A stretch of DNA of 8,250 nt from Acidaminococcaceae bacterium. Its GTDB lineage: Bacteria > Bacillota > Negativicutes > Acidaminococcales > Acidaminococcaceae. Below, in pieces: positions 1 through 6,637 of this stretch. The stretch's first letter is position 1; every line of letters starts with the position of its first letter. The notes beneath the pieces are model-generated. The model did not search any database, was not told the DNA's origin, and was given only the letters and a program-made list of their open reading frames with translations. The DNA lies in contig JAKSOM010000038.1 of NCBI GenBank assembly GCA_024405585.1, positions 1 through 8,250 on the forward strand, given 5' to 3'. A program made the position numbers and the translations under genes.

Positions 1-1
1 C

Positions 2-1807
2 GGCAAGGAGCGGAAGACGGATATTTCACTGAAGGTGATTGCGGACCATGCACGATCCATGACTTTTATGATTGGTGACGGTATTCTGCCAAGCAACGAA
101 GGCAGGGGTTATGTGTTGCGCCGCATTTTGCGCCGTGCTGTACGTCACGGCCGCCTGTTGGGTATTGATAAGATGTTCCTGGCTGGGGCGGTGGATGTGG
201 TTATCGGTATGTTCGGTGAGGTTTATCCGGACTTGAAGGAGAAACGGGACTATATCCAAAAGGTCATCGAGATGGAGGAGACCAGTTTCCTGAGGACTTT
301 GAAGCAAGGCACGGAACTTTTGAATGAGGAAATTGCCAAGTTGCAGGCGGAGAAGAAAACGGTGCTGTCCGGTGAGGCGGTTTTCCGTTTGAACGATACT
401 TTCGGATTTCCTTGGGAGCTGACTGCGGAGATCTTGGAGGAGCAGGGGCTGACTATGGATAAGGAGGGCTTTGATGCGGCCTTGAACAAACAGAGGGAGA
501 TGGCCCGTGCTGCTCGTGATGATAAGAGCGGCAGACCGGTGATTTATAATACCCGTGGTTTGGCCGGTTTGAAGGTTGATGAGACTGCCGGAGCCGGCAG
601 AATTGTGCAGATTTATCCTTTGAAGGATGCCCAGTCCGTAGAGATGGCTGAGGACGGAAAGGATGTGGCCATTGTTTGTGATGTTACTCCTTTCCATGCG
701 GAGGGTGGCGGCCAATTGGGTGATTTGGGTGTGATGGTTTGTCCCACCGGTAAAGTGGAGGTTACCAGTACCAAGAAGTTGCCGGACGGAGTCACCATTA
801 TGCTAGGTACCGTTTCTGAAGGCAGTGTGAAGGTTGGGGATGAAGTCCGCTTTGAGATTGATTGGCACCGTAAAAAGGATATTGCCCGAAACCACACAGC
901 AACTCATTTGATGCATGCGGCTTTGAAGAAGGTTTTGGGCAGCCATGTGAATCAGGCAGGTTCTTATGTGGGACCGGACCGTTTGCGTTTGGATTTCAGT
1001 CATTTCAGTCCTGTTACAGCTGAGGAATTGGCAGAGGCGGAGCGACTGGTCAATGAGGAGTTGCCCATTGAGGAGGCCAAGAAGAAGGGAGCTACGGCCC
1101 TTTTCGGAGAGAAATATGGCAAGATTGTGCGGGTGGTGACCGTGCCTGGTTTCAGCATGGAGTTCTGCGGCGGTACACATGTGACTAATACCGCACAAAT
1201 CGGTATGTTCAAGATTTTGAGCGAGAGTTCCAGCGGTGCGGGGGTAAGGCGTATTGAGGCAGTGACCGGTCACGGTGCGGTTGAGCATGTGAAGGGCATG
1301 GAGACCATGTTGAAGAATGTGGCAGGAGAGTTGAAATGCAGGGTGGAGGATGTGCCCACCCGCTTGACCGCTCTCCATGATGAGCTGACGACGATGCAGA
1401 ACAATGCGGAGGAATTGTCCGCCGCCATGTCCAAGAGTCAGCTGGGTAATGTGATGGATAAGGTGCAGGATTTCAACGGGGTGAAGACACTTGTGTTGAA
1501 AGTTCAGGCGGACAATATGGATGCGTTGCGTGACTTGGGTGACCAGTTGCGGGACAAGGTCGGCGGTGCGGTGGTGCTGGCGACTGAGATGGGCGGCAAG
1601 GCCGTAATTTTGGCCATGGCCTCCAAAGATGCGGTGAGCAAGGGAGTGCATTCCGGAAATATTGTGAAGGAAGTGGCCAAGCTTTGCGGCGGCGGCGGCG
1701 GTGGCAGGCCGGATATGGCTCAGGCCGGGGCTAAGGATTTGGGCAAGTTGGATGTGGCTTTGGATGCCGCTTGGGATATTGTCAAGAAGCAAGTGGTTAG
1801 GCCATAG
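2..1807 (+). CDS. alaS: Alanyl-tRNA synthetase, C-terminal 601 residues (5' end outside window)
   Basis: Cytoplasmic enzyme that charges tRNA-Ala with alanine and hydrolyses mischarged Ser- or Gly-tRNA-Ala. The reading frame is open from the first bases, so the gene starts upstream; the family is usually about 870-880 residues, so roughly 270 residues with the core of the aminoacylation site are missing here. The visible part opens with the end of the catalytic and tRNA-recognition region (IADHARSMTFMIGDGILPSN, then RGYVLRRILRRAVRHGR). The editing domain carries both zinc-binding motifs: HTATH at 893-907 and CGGTH at 1166-1180. A helical linker follows, then the C-Ala domain with a six-glycine run at 1688-1705 leading into RPDMAQAG. 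The stop is TAG at 1805. The GTG at 35 is an internal valine codon, not a start. No frameshift or lost key residue is seen. Followed by a 199-bp spacer with no T-tailed terminator. Identity is secure from the paired editing motifs. Confidence 0.98.
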   Translation, partial: GKERKTDISLKVIADHARSMTFMIGDGILPSNEGRGYVLRRILRRAVRHGRLLGIDKMFLAGAVDVVIGMFGEVYPDLKEKRDYIQKVIEMEETSFLRTLKQGTELLNEEIAKLQAEKKTVLSGEAVFRLNDTFGFPWELTAEILEEQGLTMDKEGFDAALNKQREMARAARDDKSGRPVIYNTRGLAGLKVDETAGAGRIVQIYPLKDAQSVEMAEDGKDVAIVCDVTPFHAEGGGQLGDLGVMVCPTGKVEVTSTKKLPDGVTIMLGTVSEGSVKVGDEVRFEIDWHRKKDIARNHTATHLMHAALKKVLGSHVNQAGSYVGPDRLRLDFSHFSPVTAEELAEAERLVNEELPIEEAKKKGATALFGEKYGKIVRVVTVPGFSMEFCGGTHVTNTAQIGMFKILSESSSGAGVRRIEAVTGHGAVEHVKGMETMLKNVAGELKCRVEDVPTRLTALHDELTTMQNNAEELSAAMSKSQLGNVMDKVQDFNGVKTLVLKVQADNMDALRDLGDQLRDKVGGAVVLATEMGGKAVILAMASKDAVSKGVHSGNIVKEVAKLCGGGGGGRPDMAQAGAKDLGKLDVALDAAWDIVKKQVVRP

Positions 1808-1809
1808 GG

Positions 1810-1837
1810 ATTAGGTATCAGGTGTCAGGGAAGTCAG
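1810..1837. repeat. Short degenerate heptamer tract just after alaS
   Basis: Directly after the alaS stop, three units of seven bases follow each other: ATTAGGT, ATCAGGT and GTCAGGG (1810-1830), with a looser fourth, AAGTCAG. The consensus is near RTYAGGK. The tract is short and degenerate, so chance is possible. A second tract with the same 7-bp period but a different consensus lies at 2938-2965, which makes this one more credible. Function unknown. Confidence 0.45.
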
Positions 1838-1850
1838 CATAGTGTGAACC

Positions 1851-1923
1851 CTTGTCCGTCCCCTTGAGGGGCGGGGGACCGGCGATAAGTTTATCCGGTG
1901 GCCGGTGGTGGGGTGACGACAAG
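1851..1923. repeat. 73-bp imperfect inverted-repeat element with nested hairpins
   Basis: The ends form an imperfect inverted repeat: CTTGTCCGTCCCC at 1851-1863 against GGGGTGACGACAAG at 1910-1923, with the outer six bases matching perfectly. Smaller complementary arms lie inside: CCCC-TTGA-GGGG (1860-1871), ACCGGC (1878-1883) with GCCGGT (1901-1906), and GATAA-GT-TTATC (1884-1895). CCGGTGG occurs twice in tandem at 1895-1908. This looks like a dispersed intergenic palindromic repeat of the REP or MITE kind, though one copy cannot prove dispersal. No run of T follows any stem, so it is not a standard intrinsic terminator, though the structure could still slow or protect transcripts leaving alaS. 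Confidence 0.5.
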
Positions 1924-1934
1924 CAGGTAACAAG

Positions 1935-2007
1935 TCCGCATTACAGTGACTTCATTGCTGGTTGATGGTTCATTACTGATGGCATGAAGCGAAGGCGACA
2001 CTGCGGA
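1935..2007. repeat. Second imperfect inverted repeat before the unknown gene
   Basis: TCCG (1935-1938) pairs with CGGA (2004-2007), CAGTG (1944-1948) with CACTG (1999-2003), and CTTC (1950-1953) with GAAG (1991-1994), or alternatively CTTCAT with ATGAAG at 1984-1989. Unpaired bases lie between the segments. The centre holds two adjacent imperfect direct copies beginning TTCATTGCTG (1951) and TTCATTACTG (1969). The right arm ends on the A of the first possible ATG of the next gene, which favours a later start for that gene. No convincing -35/-10 pair is seen in the whole 1808-2006 spacer. Confidence 0.35.
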
Positions 2008-2018
2008 TGGGGTTATTT

Positions 2019-2022
2019 AGGA
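2019..2022 (+). promoter_or_regulatory. Candidate ribosome binding site deciding the start at 2031
   Basis: AGGA at 2019-2022 lies 8 bases before the ATG at 2031. The upstream in-frame ATG at 2007 has only a GAAGG at 1991-1995, too far away, and that ATG coincides with the end of an inverted repeat. The site is short, so the choice is a preference, not proof. Confidence 0.45.
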
Positions 2023-2030
2023 TTGAAAGA

Positions 2031-2933
2031 ATGACAGAAGACGAAAAAATCAGGGAACTTGAAATTGGAGCATGTCTGGCTTTGAAGCAGAACCAGTTGG
2101 AAAGTGCGGAACGCTTTGTGCAAAGCATGTTTGTTCATGCCCGCATTGCCAGGGAGGATATTGAGGCGGCTGACGGGGGCATGATTGTTGGCAGTTTGAA
2201 GAACATTTTGGTGTTTGCCGCAAGAAACCGGAAAGAGTTTTTCCTGAAGCAATGGCTTATGGAGGTCTGGCGGAACATTTGCCTGATACCTGTTCACGAG
2301 GAGTTGGGTTCGTTTATCAACAGTGTTGTTTTTGTGGTGACGGACAAAAAGATACCGGATGTATTGCCAAAGTTGCAGATGATTGTCAAGCAGTTTTTGC
2401 GTTTGGCCAGGTTTCATCATCATCCCTTGGAAAAATTCGCCAAGGAATGGCTTGGCACCACGGCGGAGATTGCCTCCCGGGGTTTTGGCGAAGGCAGTTT
2501 GTTTTTAGTGCAGTGTTATTTGCGTATCCTTTATGTGTCGGATGATTGGCAATTTGTCAATGGGCAACTCAGCAGTTATTACTTCCATTTTCAGGTTGCC
2601 AGCCGGCGTCACGGTTACGAAGACGCCTGTCGGATTTTCGGACTTGTACACTATTTGGAGGTTGCCCTTTGGGAGCGTATCGGGAAAATGCCGGATGGGG
2701 TTGAGCGTGAAATGTGGGAAAGAAGATTGCTTCGGGGAATACTCAATTTAATCTGTAATGTGGCCAGGGTTACTGGCAGGACGGAGAGGGATATTTTGAC
2801 TACCTGGATGCGGCTGGTAACTGCCAATGGCGGATCAAGATTTTTGCAGAGGTTTCAGAATCTATATAGTGCGGAATTGTGTTTTTGGAAGGATACCAGA
2901 CCTAATTCATATCAAGCCCTGGGGGTGGACTAA
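2031..2933 (+). CDS. Unrecognised soluble protein, about 300 residues
   Basis: I do not recognise this family. The frame is open from 2007 (308 residues) or from ATG 2031 (300 residues); I prefer 2031 because of the AGGA spacing and because the 8 extra residues lie next to a repeat. The start (MTEDEKIRELEIGACLALKQ) is charged, with no signal peptide, and there is no clear membrane segment. The sequence reads as mostly amphipathic helices rich in Phe, Trp, Leu and Arg, with a His cluster (RFHHHP) near residue 130 and few glycine loops. No nucleotide-binding loop, metal-binding cysteine set or helix-turn-helix stands out. The look suggests a helical-repeat or scaffold protein, but that is only an impression. 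Codon use matches its neighbours (TTG leucine), so it seems native and translated. It stands alone between two repeat-bearing spacers, so context gives no function. Confidence 0.8.
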   Translation: MTEDEKIRELEIGACLALKQNQLESAERFVQSMFVHARIAREDIEAADGGMIVGSLKNILVFAARNRKEFFLKQWLMEVWRNICLIPVHEELGSFINSVVFVVTDKKIPDVLPKLQMIVKQFLRLARFHHHPLEKFAKEWLGTTAEIASRGFGEGSLFLVQCYLRILYVSDDWQFVNGQLSSYYFHFQVASRRHGYEDACRIFGLVHYLEVALWERIGKMPDGVEREMWERRLLRGILNLICNVARVTGRTERDILTTWMRLVTANGGSRFLQRFQNLYSAELCFWKDTRPNSYQALGVD

Positions 2934-2937
2934 GGGT

Positions 2938-2979
2938 GCAAAGCGCAAGGCGTAGGGCGCAAGGAGTGAAAGAATGAAT
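2938..2979. repeat. Degenerate heptamer tract after the unknown gene
   Basis: Four bases after the TAA stop, units of seven follow in register: GCAAAGC, GCAAGGC, GTAGGGC and GCAAGGA (2938-2965), then decaying to GTGAAAG and AATGAAT. The consensus is near GCAAGGC. A small imperfect palindrome, TTCGCTGGTGAA, follows at 2983-2994. The rest of the spacer (to 3039) has only a weak possible promoter: TTCGCT at 2983-2988 and CATTAT at 3007-3012, 18 bases apart. No THI-box (CTGAGA-type) motif of a TPP riboswitch is visible. Confidence 0.5.
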
Positions 2980-3027
2980 CGCTTCGCTGGTGAAAAAGTG
3001 AAGGGGCATTATTAAGGTGTAGTGCGT

Positions 3028-3033
3028 GGAGGA
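3028..3033 (+). promoter_or_regulatory. Ribosome binding site of tkt
   Basis: GGAGGA, 6 bases before the ATG at 3040, is a strong Shine-Dalgarno match. It settles the start: the in-frame GTG at 3022 lies upstream of this site and would put the binding site inside the gene. Confidence 0.85.
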
Positions 3034-3039
3034 AGTAAA

Positions 3040-5019
3040 ATGGACAATATTGATATGGAGTGTGTGAAAACCTTACGTTTTTTGGCGGCGGATGAGGTGG
3101 AAAAGGCGAAAAGCGGGCATCCGGGTTTTCCATTGGGCAATGCTCCTTTGATTTATACTCTTTGGGACAGGTTTATGAAGTATAATCCTGCCAATCCCCA
3201 ATGGTTCAACAGGGACAGGTTTGTCTTGAGTCCCGGGCATGGCAGTGCCCTGCTTTACGCCATGTTGCATTTGGCGGGTTATGGGGTTTCTTTGGAAGAT
3301 TTGCAGAATTTCCGTCAGTGGGGTTCTATCACCCCTGGTCATCCCGAAGTGGGGCTTACCCCCGGGGTGGATGTTTCCACAGGGCCTTTGGGCCATGGAT
3401 TTGCCATGGGTGTGGGAATGGCTTTGGCGGAGAGCATGTTGGCGGCAAAATATAACAGGCCGGGATATCCGTTGATTGATCATTATACCTTTGGCATTAC
3501 ATCCGATGGCGACCAGATGGAGGGTGTGACTTCCGAGGCGGCATCCTTGGCCGGGACTTTGGGGTTGGGTAAGCTGATTTATCTTTATGACGATAACAGG
3601 ATTACCATCGAAGGTGATACCCGGGGGGCTTTCCGTGAGAATGTGGGGATGCGGTTTGAGGCCTATGGTTGGCAGGTGCTGCGGGTTGACAATAGTAAAA
3701 ACATTGGGGCTTTGGCCATGGCCATTGAGATGGCAAAAAGGGATAGGGTGCGTCCTTCCCTGATTATTGTCCGTACCCGTATCGGTTACGGTACTGCCAA
3801 GCAGGATATGGCCTCCTGCCATGGGGAACCTTTGGGTAAGGAAGTGCTGGCGGAGGCGAAGGTTCGGGCCGGTTGGGACGGAAACAAAATGTTTCACGTT
3901 CCGGCAGAGGTGAGGTCGCATTTTCAGGACAAATTGGCCGGTTGCAGGCAGTGGGAAGAAGAGTGGAATATGCTGTTCCAAGCTTATTCTGTCAAGTTCC
4001 CGGATTTGGCCATGGAACTTCACAATCGGATGACGGATGATTTTACGGTTGATATTGATAAACTTTTCCAATTGTTTGACGGTAAGGAAAAGTTGGCTAC
4101 CCGGGAGGCGGGGGGTGAGGTAATCAACGCATTGGCAAAGATGTTGCCGGCACTTTATGGAGGAAGTGCAGATTTGGGGCCCTCCAATAAAACCGTGATG
4201 AAGCAGGAAAAATACTACAGTGCGGAGGATCCCACTGGCAGGAATATCCATTTCGGAGTCAGAGAACATGCTATGGGCTGTATTTTGAACGGGATGAACC
4301 TTCATGGCGGCTTTATTCCCTTCGGCAGTACTTTTGCCGTATTTGCAGATTTTTTGAGACCATCAATTCGTATGGCAGCACTGATGAAACAGGGCAGTAT
4401 TTTTGTGTTGACCCATGACAGCATTGCGGTGGGTGAGGACGGACCCACTCATCAGCCCATTGAAACGTTGATGGGTTTGCGTTTGATACCTGATAATTGT
4501 GTTATTCGTCCGGCAGACGCCTATGAGACTGCGGTGGCTTGGAAACAGGCATGTCTGAATAGAAACAGGCCCACCTGTCTTTTGCTCAGCCGTCAGGGAT
4601 TGCCGGTTTTGCAGGCATATAAAGATGTGATTAGGAATGGTGCCGAACATGGTGCTTATGTTATCAGTCCGGCTAAAAATGCGGCTCGGTTGATTGTTGT
4701 GGCTTCCGGCAGCGAGGTTGCCCTAGCTTTGGAGGTACAGACGGCATTGTGGGGTGAGAACATTGATGTGGCAGTTGTTTCCATGCCCAGTTGGGATATT
4801 TTTGGATCCCAGTCGGATGAATATAAGAAATCCGTTTTTCCTGCAGGAGTGAGGGTGCTTTCCGTGGAGGCGGGTACAACCTGCGGTTGGGAGCGGTATG
4901 CGGATGCTTCCGTTGGCATTAATCATTTCGGGGCCAGTGCCCCCGGCGGTGTGTTGATGGAGAAATTTGGTTTTAATGTGGTTAATGTGGTAGCCAAAGC
5001 CAAAGAATTGTTGCAATGA
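3040..5019 (+). CDS. tkt: Transketolase, full length (659 residues)
   Basis: Thiamine-diphosphate-dependent cytoplasmic enzyme of the non-oxidative pentose phosphate pathway; moves two-carbon ketol units between sugar phosphates. Length matches the usual 650-670. The N-terminal pyrophosphate-binding domain has SGHPG (His27), SPGHGSAL (His67), TPGHP (His101), GPLGHG (115-120), SDGDQMEG (155-162, Asp156), Asn186 in DDN, and His261. The central pyrimidine-binding domain has VREHAM with the catalytic Glu409 and GEDGPTHQPIE (465-475, His471); Arg518 in SRQGLP and a C-terminal domain follow. All cofactor and sugar-phosphate residues I can place from the E. coli enzyme are present. The metal motif reads SDGD instead of the common GDG, a variant I believe occurs in other transketolases. 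It heads the overlapping run, sharing ATGA (5016-5019) with thiD. A dihydroxyacetone synthase or DXP synthase is unlikely given these motifs. Confidence 0.97.
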   Translation: MDNIDMECVKTLRFLAADEVEKAKSGHPGFPLGNAPLIYTLWDRFMKYNPANPQWFNRDRFVLSPGHGSALLYAMLHLAGYGVSLEDLQNFRQWGSITPGHPEVGLTPGVDVSTGPLGHGFAMGVGMALAESMLAAKYNRPGYPLIDHYTFGITSDGDQMEGVTSEAASLAGTLGLGKLIYLYDDNRITIEGDTRGAFRENVGMRFEAYGWQVLRVDNSKNIGALAMAIEMAKRDRVRPSLIIVRTRIGYGTAKQDMASCHGEPLGKEVLAEAKVRAGWDGNKMFHVPAEVRSHFQDKLAGCRQWEEEWNMLFQAYSVKFPDLAMELHNRMTDDFTVDIDKLFQLFDGKEKLATREAGGEVINALAKMLPALYGGSADLGPSNKTVMKQEKYYSAEDPTGRNIHFGVREHAMGCILNGMNLHGGFIPFGSTFAVFADFLRPSIRMAALMKQGSIFVLTHDSIAVGEDGPTHQPIETLMGLRLIPDNCVIRPADAYETAVAWKQACLNRNRPTCLLLSRQGLPVLQAYKDVIRNGAEHGAYVISPAKNAARLIVVASGSEVALALEVQTALWGENIDVAVVSMPSWDIFGSQSDEYKKSVFPAGVRVLSVEAGTTCGWERYADASVGINHFGASAPGGVLMEKFGFNVVNVVAKAKELLQ

Positions 5020-5813
5020 AAAACCTTTTGACTATTGCGGGCTCCGACAGCAGTGGTGGAGCCGGCATTCAGGCGGATTTGAAAACCTTTGCTGCCCACA
5101 AAACTTATGGCATGAGTGTAATTACTGCGGTGACGGCACAAAATACCATGGGAGTTTTGGGTGTGCAAAATATAAGTCCAAGGACCATACAGCAACAATT
5201 GCAGGCAGTTTTTGAGGATGTGCTGGTTGACGGGGTGAAGATTGGTATGCTGAGTACGGCAACAATTATCCGTACTGTGGCGAGGTCTTTAACTCAGTAT
5301 CAACCTAAGATTATGGTACTGGACCCAGTAATGGTGTCTAAGAGCGGACATAATTTGTTGGACCCTAAGGCGGTGCAAATTCTGATTAAGGAATTGCTGC
5401 CATTGGCAATGGTGGTGACCCCCAATATTCCGGAGGCGGAAGTGATTACAAGCCAAGAAATTCGTACTCGAAAAGATATGGAGACGGCGGCTAAAGATCT
5501 TTGCTGTATGGGTGCCAAATATGTTTTGTTGAAGGGCGGGCATGGGTCCGGGGCTGCGGATGATGTGCTTTATGACAGTATCAATGACCGTTGCACTTGG
5601 TTTGGGGCTGAACGGGTGAATACCATCCATACTCATGGTACCGGTTGTTCCTTGTCCAGCGCCATTGCCGCCAATTTGTCAAATGGGATGCCCATAGAAG
5701 AAGCGGTGGCTGAAGCCAAGAAGTACGTGCTGGTGGGTATTAAGCATGGTTTGGCTATCGGCGGCGGACATGGACCTATACATCATTTTGTAGAAATGTG
5801 GAAGGACAGATGA
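5016..5813 (+). CDS. thiD: Hydroxymethylpyrimidine/phosphomethylpyrimidine kinase
   Basis: Ribokinase-fold enzyme that phosphorylates 4-amino-5-hydroxymethyl-2-methylpyrimidine (HMP) to HMP-P and then to the diphosphate used by ThiE. At 265 residues it has the normal length of a single-domain ThiD, not fused to ThiE. Visible motifs: LTIAGSDSSGGAGIQAD (5-21), AVTAQNT (38-44), LDPVM (102-106), TPN (135-137), LKGGH (172-176) and THGTGC with the catalytic Cys211 (206-211), plus the C-terminal GGGHGPIHHF (249-258). The ATG lies within the tkt stop (ATGA) and no clear Shine-Dalgarno precedes it, so translation probably depends on ribosomes finishing tkt. The GSDSSGGAG start and the GTGC box separate it from pyridoxal kinases, although some ThiD proteins also phosphorylate pyridoxine. 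Confidence 0.95.
   Translation: MKNLLTIAGSDSSGGAGIQADLKTFAAHKTYGMSVITAVTAQNTMGVLGVQNISPRTIQQQLQAVFEDVLVDGVKIGMLSTATIIRTVARSLTQYQPKIMVLDPVMVSKSGHNLLDPKAVQILIKELLPLAMVVTPNIPEAEVITSQEIRTRKDMETAAKDLCCMGAKYVLLKGGHGSGAADDVLYDSINDRCTWFGAERVNTIHTHGTGCSLSSAIAANLSNGMPIEEAVAEAKKYVLVGIKHGLAIGGGHGPIHHFVEMWKDR
5800..5806 (+). promoter_or_regulatory. Ribosome binding site of thiM inside the end of thiD
   Basis: GGAAGGA at 5800-5806 lies in the last thiD codons. It is 6 bases before the ATG at 5813 but only 3 before the ATG at 5810. A third ATG at 5819 is 12 away, and the upstream in-frame GTG at 5798 would precede the site. This makes 5813 the best start, with 5810 possible. Confidence 0.6.
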
Positions 5814-6637
5814 TGGAAATGAATTTGAAGGATGAGTTTCTGAAAGTTGTAAAGGGGATTAGGGACAATAAACCCCTAGTGTTGCATATTGCTAATAAGG
5901 TTACTGCGGAGAGTTGTGCGGATATCACTTTGGCGGCAGGGGGCAGTCCCATGATGATTGATGAGATTGCCGAGGCGGATTCCATAGTTCCTAATGTGGA
6001 TGCTGTGGTGTTGAATATTGGCACTTTGAACGAAAGGCAAAAATTCCTGATGTTGAAGGTGGCGGAGATTGCCAACAGAAAACAGGTGCCGGTGGTTTTG
6101 GACCCGGTGGGGGTTATGGCATCGGAGTACCGTCTGCAGTTCTGCTTGAAGCTGTTAAATATGGGATACATAGATATTGTGAAGGGCAATTTGTCCGAGT
6201 GCGGTGCCCTGGTAAGCGGTTTGGCGGATAGCCGGGGGATTGACAATACCCTCAATTTGGAAAAGGACTTTGCTTTGAGAATAGCTAAGAAGGGGACAAA
6301 AGAATTTGGGATTGTGTTTGCAGTGACCGGAGCCGTTGACTATATTACTGACGGTTCCAGGGCAGTGGTTTTGAATAGCGGCAATCCTTTGTTGACGGAT
6401 ATCACCGGTTCCGGTTGCATGGTATCGGCTCTTGTGGGTGCTTGTGCCGGGGTGACGGAGGATTATTTTGTGGCGGCAGCTTTGGGGGTGGTTATTATGT
6501 GCCAAAGTGCGGAGTTGGCCGCTAATTTTTTGGAGAAAAAGGATGGTCCGGGTATGTTCAAAGCTCGTATGATGGATGCGGTGTACCATGTGACCACCAA
6601 GTTTGACGTTTTGAGTTTGCAACCTAACCATGATTGA
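5813..6637 (+). CDS. thiM: Hydroxyethylthiazole kinase
   Basis: Phosphorylates salvaged 4-methyl-5-(2-hydroxyethyl)thiazole to the phosphate that ThiE joins to HMP-PP. At 274 residues from 5813 (275 from 5810) it is close to the family norm. Visible: PLVLHIAN (21-28, with the conserved Asn28), GGSPMM (43-48), LNIGTL (67-72), LDPVG (96-100), VKGNLSE (123-129), VTGAVDYITDG (171-181) and DITGSGCM (196-203) with the catalytic Cys202. Several positions differ from what I remember of Bacillus ThiM: HCITN-like becomes LHIAN, the segment after DPVG reads VMAS instead of AGAT, and IRGNASE becomes VKGNLSE. The catalytic Cys and glycine loop are intact, so it is probably active but divergent. It overlaps the thiD stop by one base and thiE by eight. 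Its presence marks thiazole salvage, as opposed to de novo synthesis. Confidence 0.93.
   Translation: MEMNLKDEFLKVVKGIRDNKPLVLHIANKVTAESCADITLAAGGSPMMIDEIAEADSIVPNVDAVVLNIGTLNERQKFLMLKVAEIANRKQVPVVLDPVGVMASEYRLQFCLKLLNMGYIDIVKGNLSECGALVSGLADSRGIDNTLNLEKDFALRIAKKGTKEFGIVFAVTGAVDYITDGSRAVVLNSGNPLLTDITGSGCMVSALVGACAGVTEDYFVAAALGVVIMCQSAELAANFLEKKDGPGMFKARMMDAVYHVTTKFDVLSLQPNHD

Noticed and set aside
35..37. GTG as the start of alaS
   Set aside because: The frame continues upstream to the window edge with conserved AlaS sequence, so this is an internal valine codon.
1688..1705. GGC/GGT repeat in alaS as a phase-variable tract
   Set aside because: It encodes the conserved glycine-rich motif of the C-Ala domain; trinucleotide steps would not shift the frame.
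803..1792. Open frame of 329 codons on the - strand inside alaS
   Set aside because: It is fully antisense to the editing and C-Ala domains; its composition is typical of a shadow frame and it has no ribosome binding site I could defend.
1860..1871. CCCC-TTGA-GGGG as an intrinsic terminator for alaS
   Set aside because: The stem is only four pairs and is followed by GC-rich DNA without a T run.
2252..2545. 97-codon + strand frame inside the unknown gene
   Set aside because: It overlaps the larger frame in another phase, is Cys/Gly-rich in a way typical of out-of-frame translation, and has no binding site.
2983..3012. TTCGCT / CATTAT as the tkt promoter
   Set aside because: Both boxes are poor matches with an 18-base spacer; kept only as a remark in the spacer entry.
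3073..4305. Long open frame (410 codons) on the - strand inside tkt
   Set aside because: It is antisense to a gene with every transketolase motif, its translation is rich in His, Gln and Thr with no family resemblance, and codon bias of the + strand gene explains the lack of stops.
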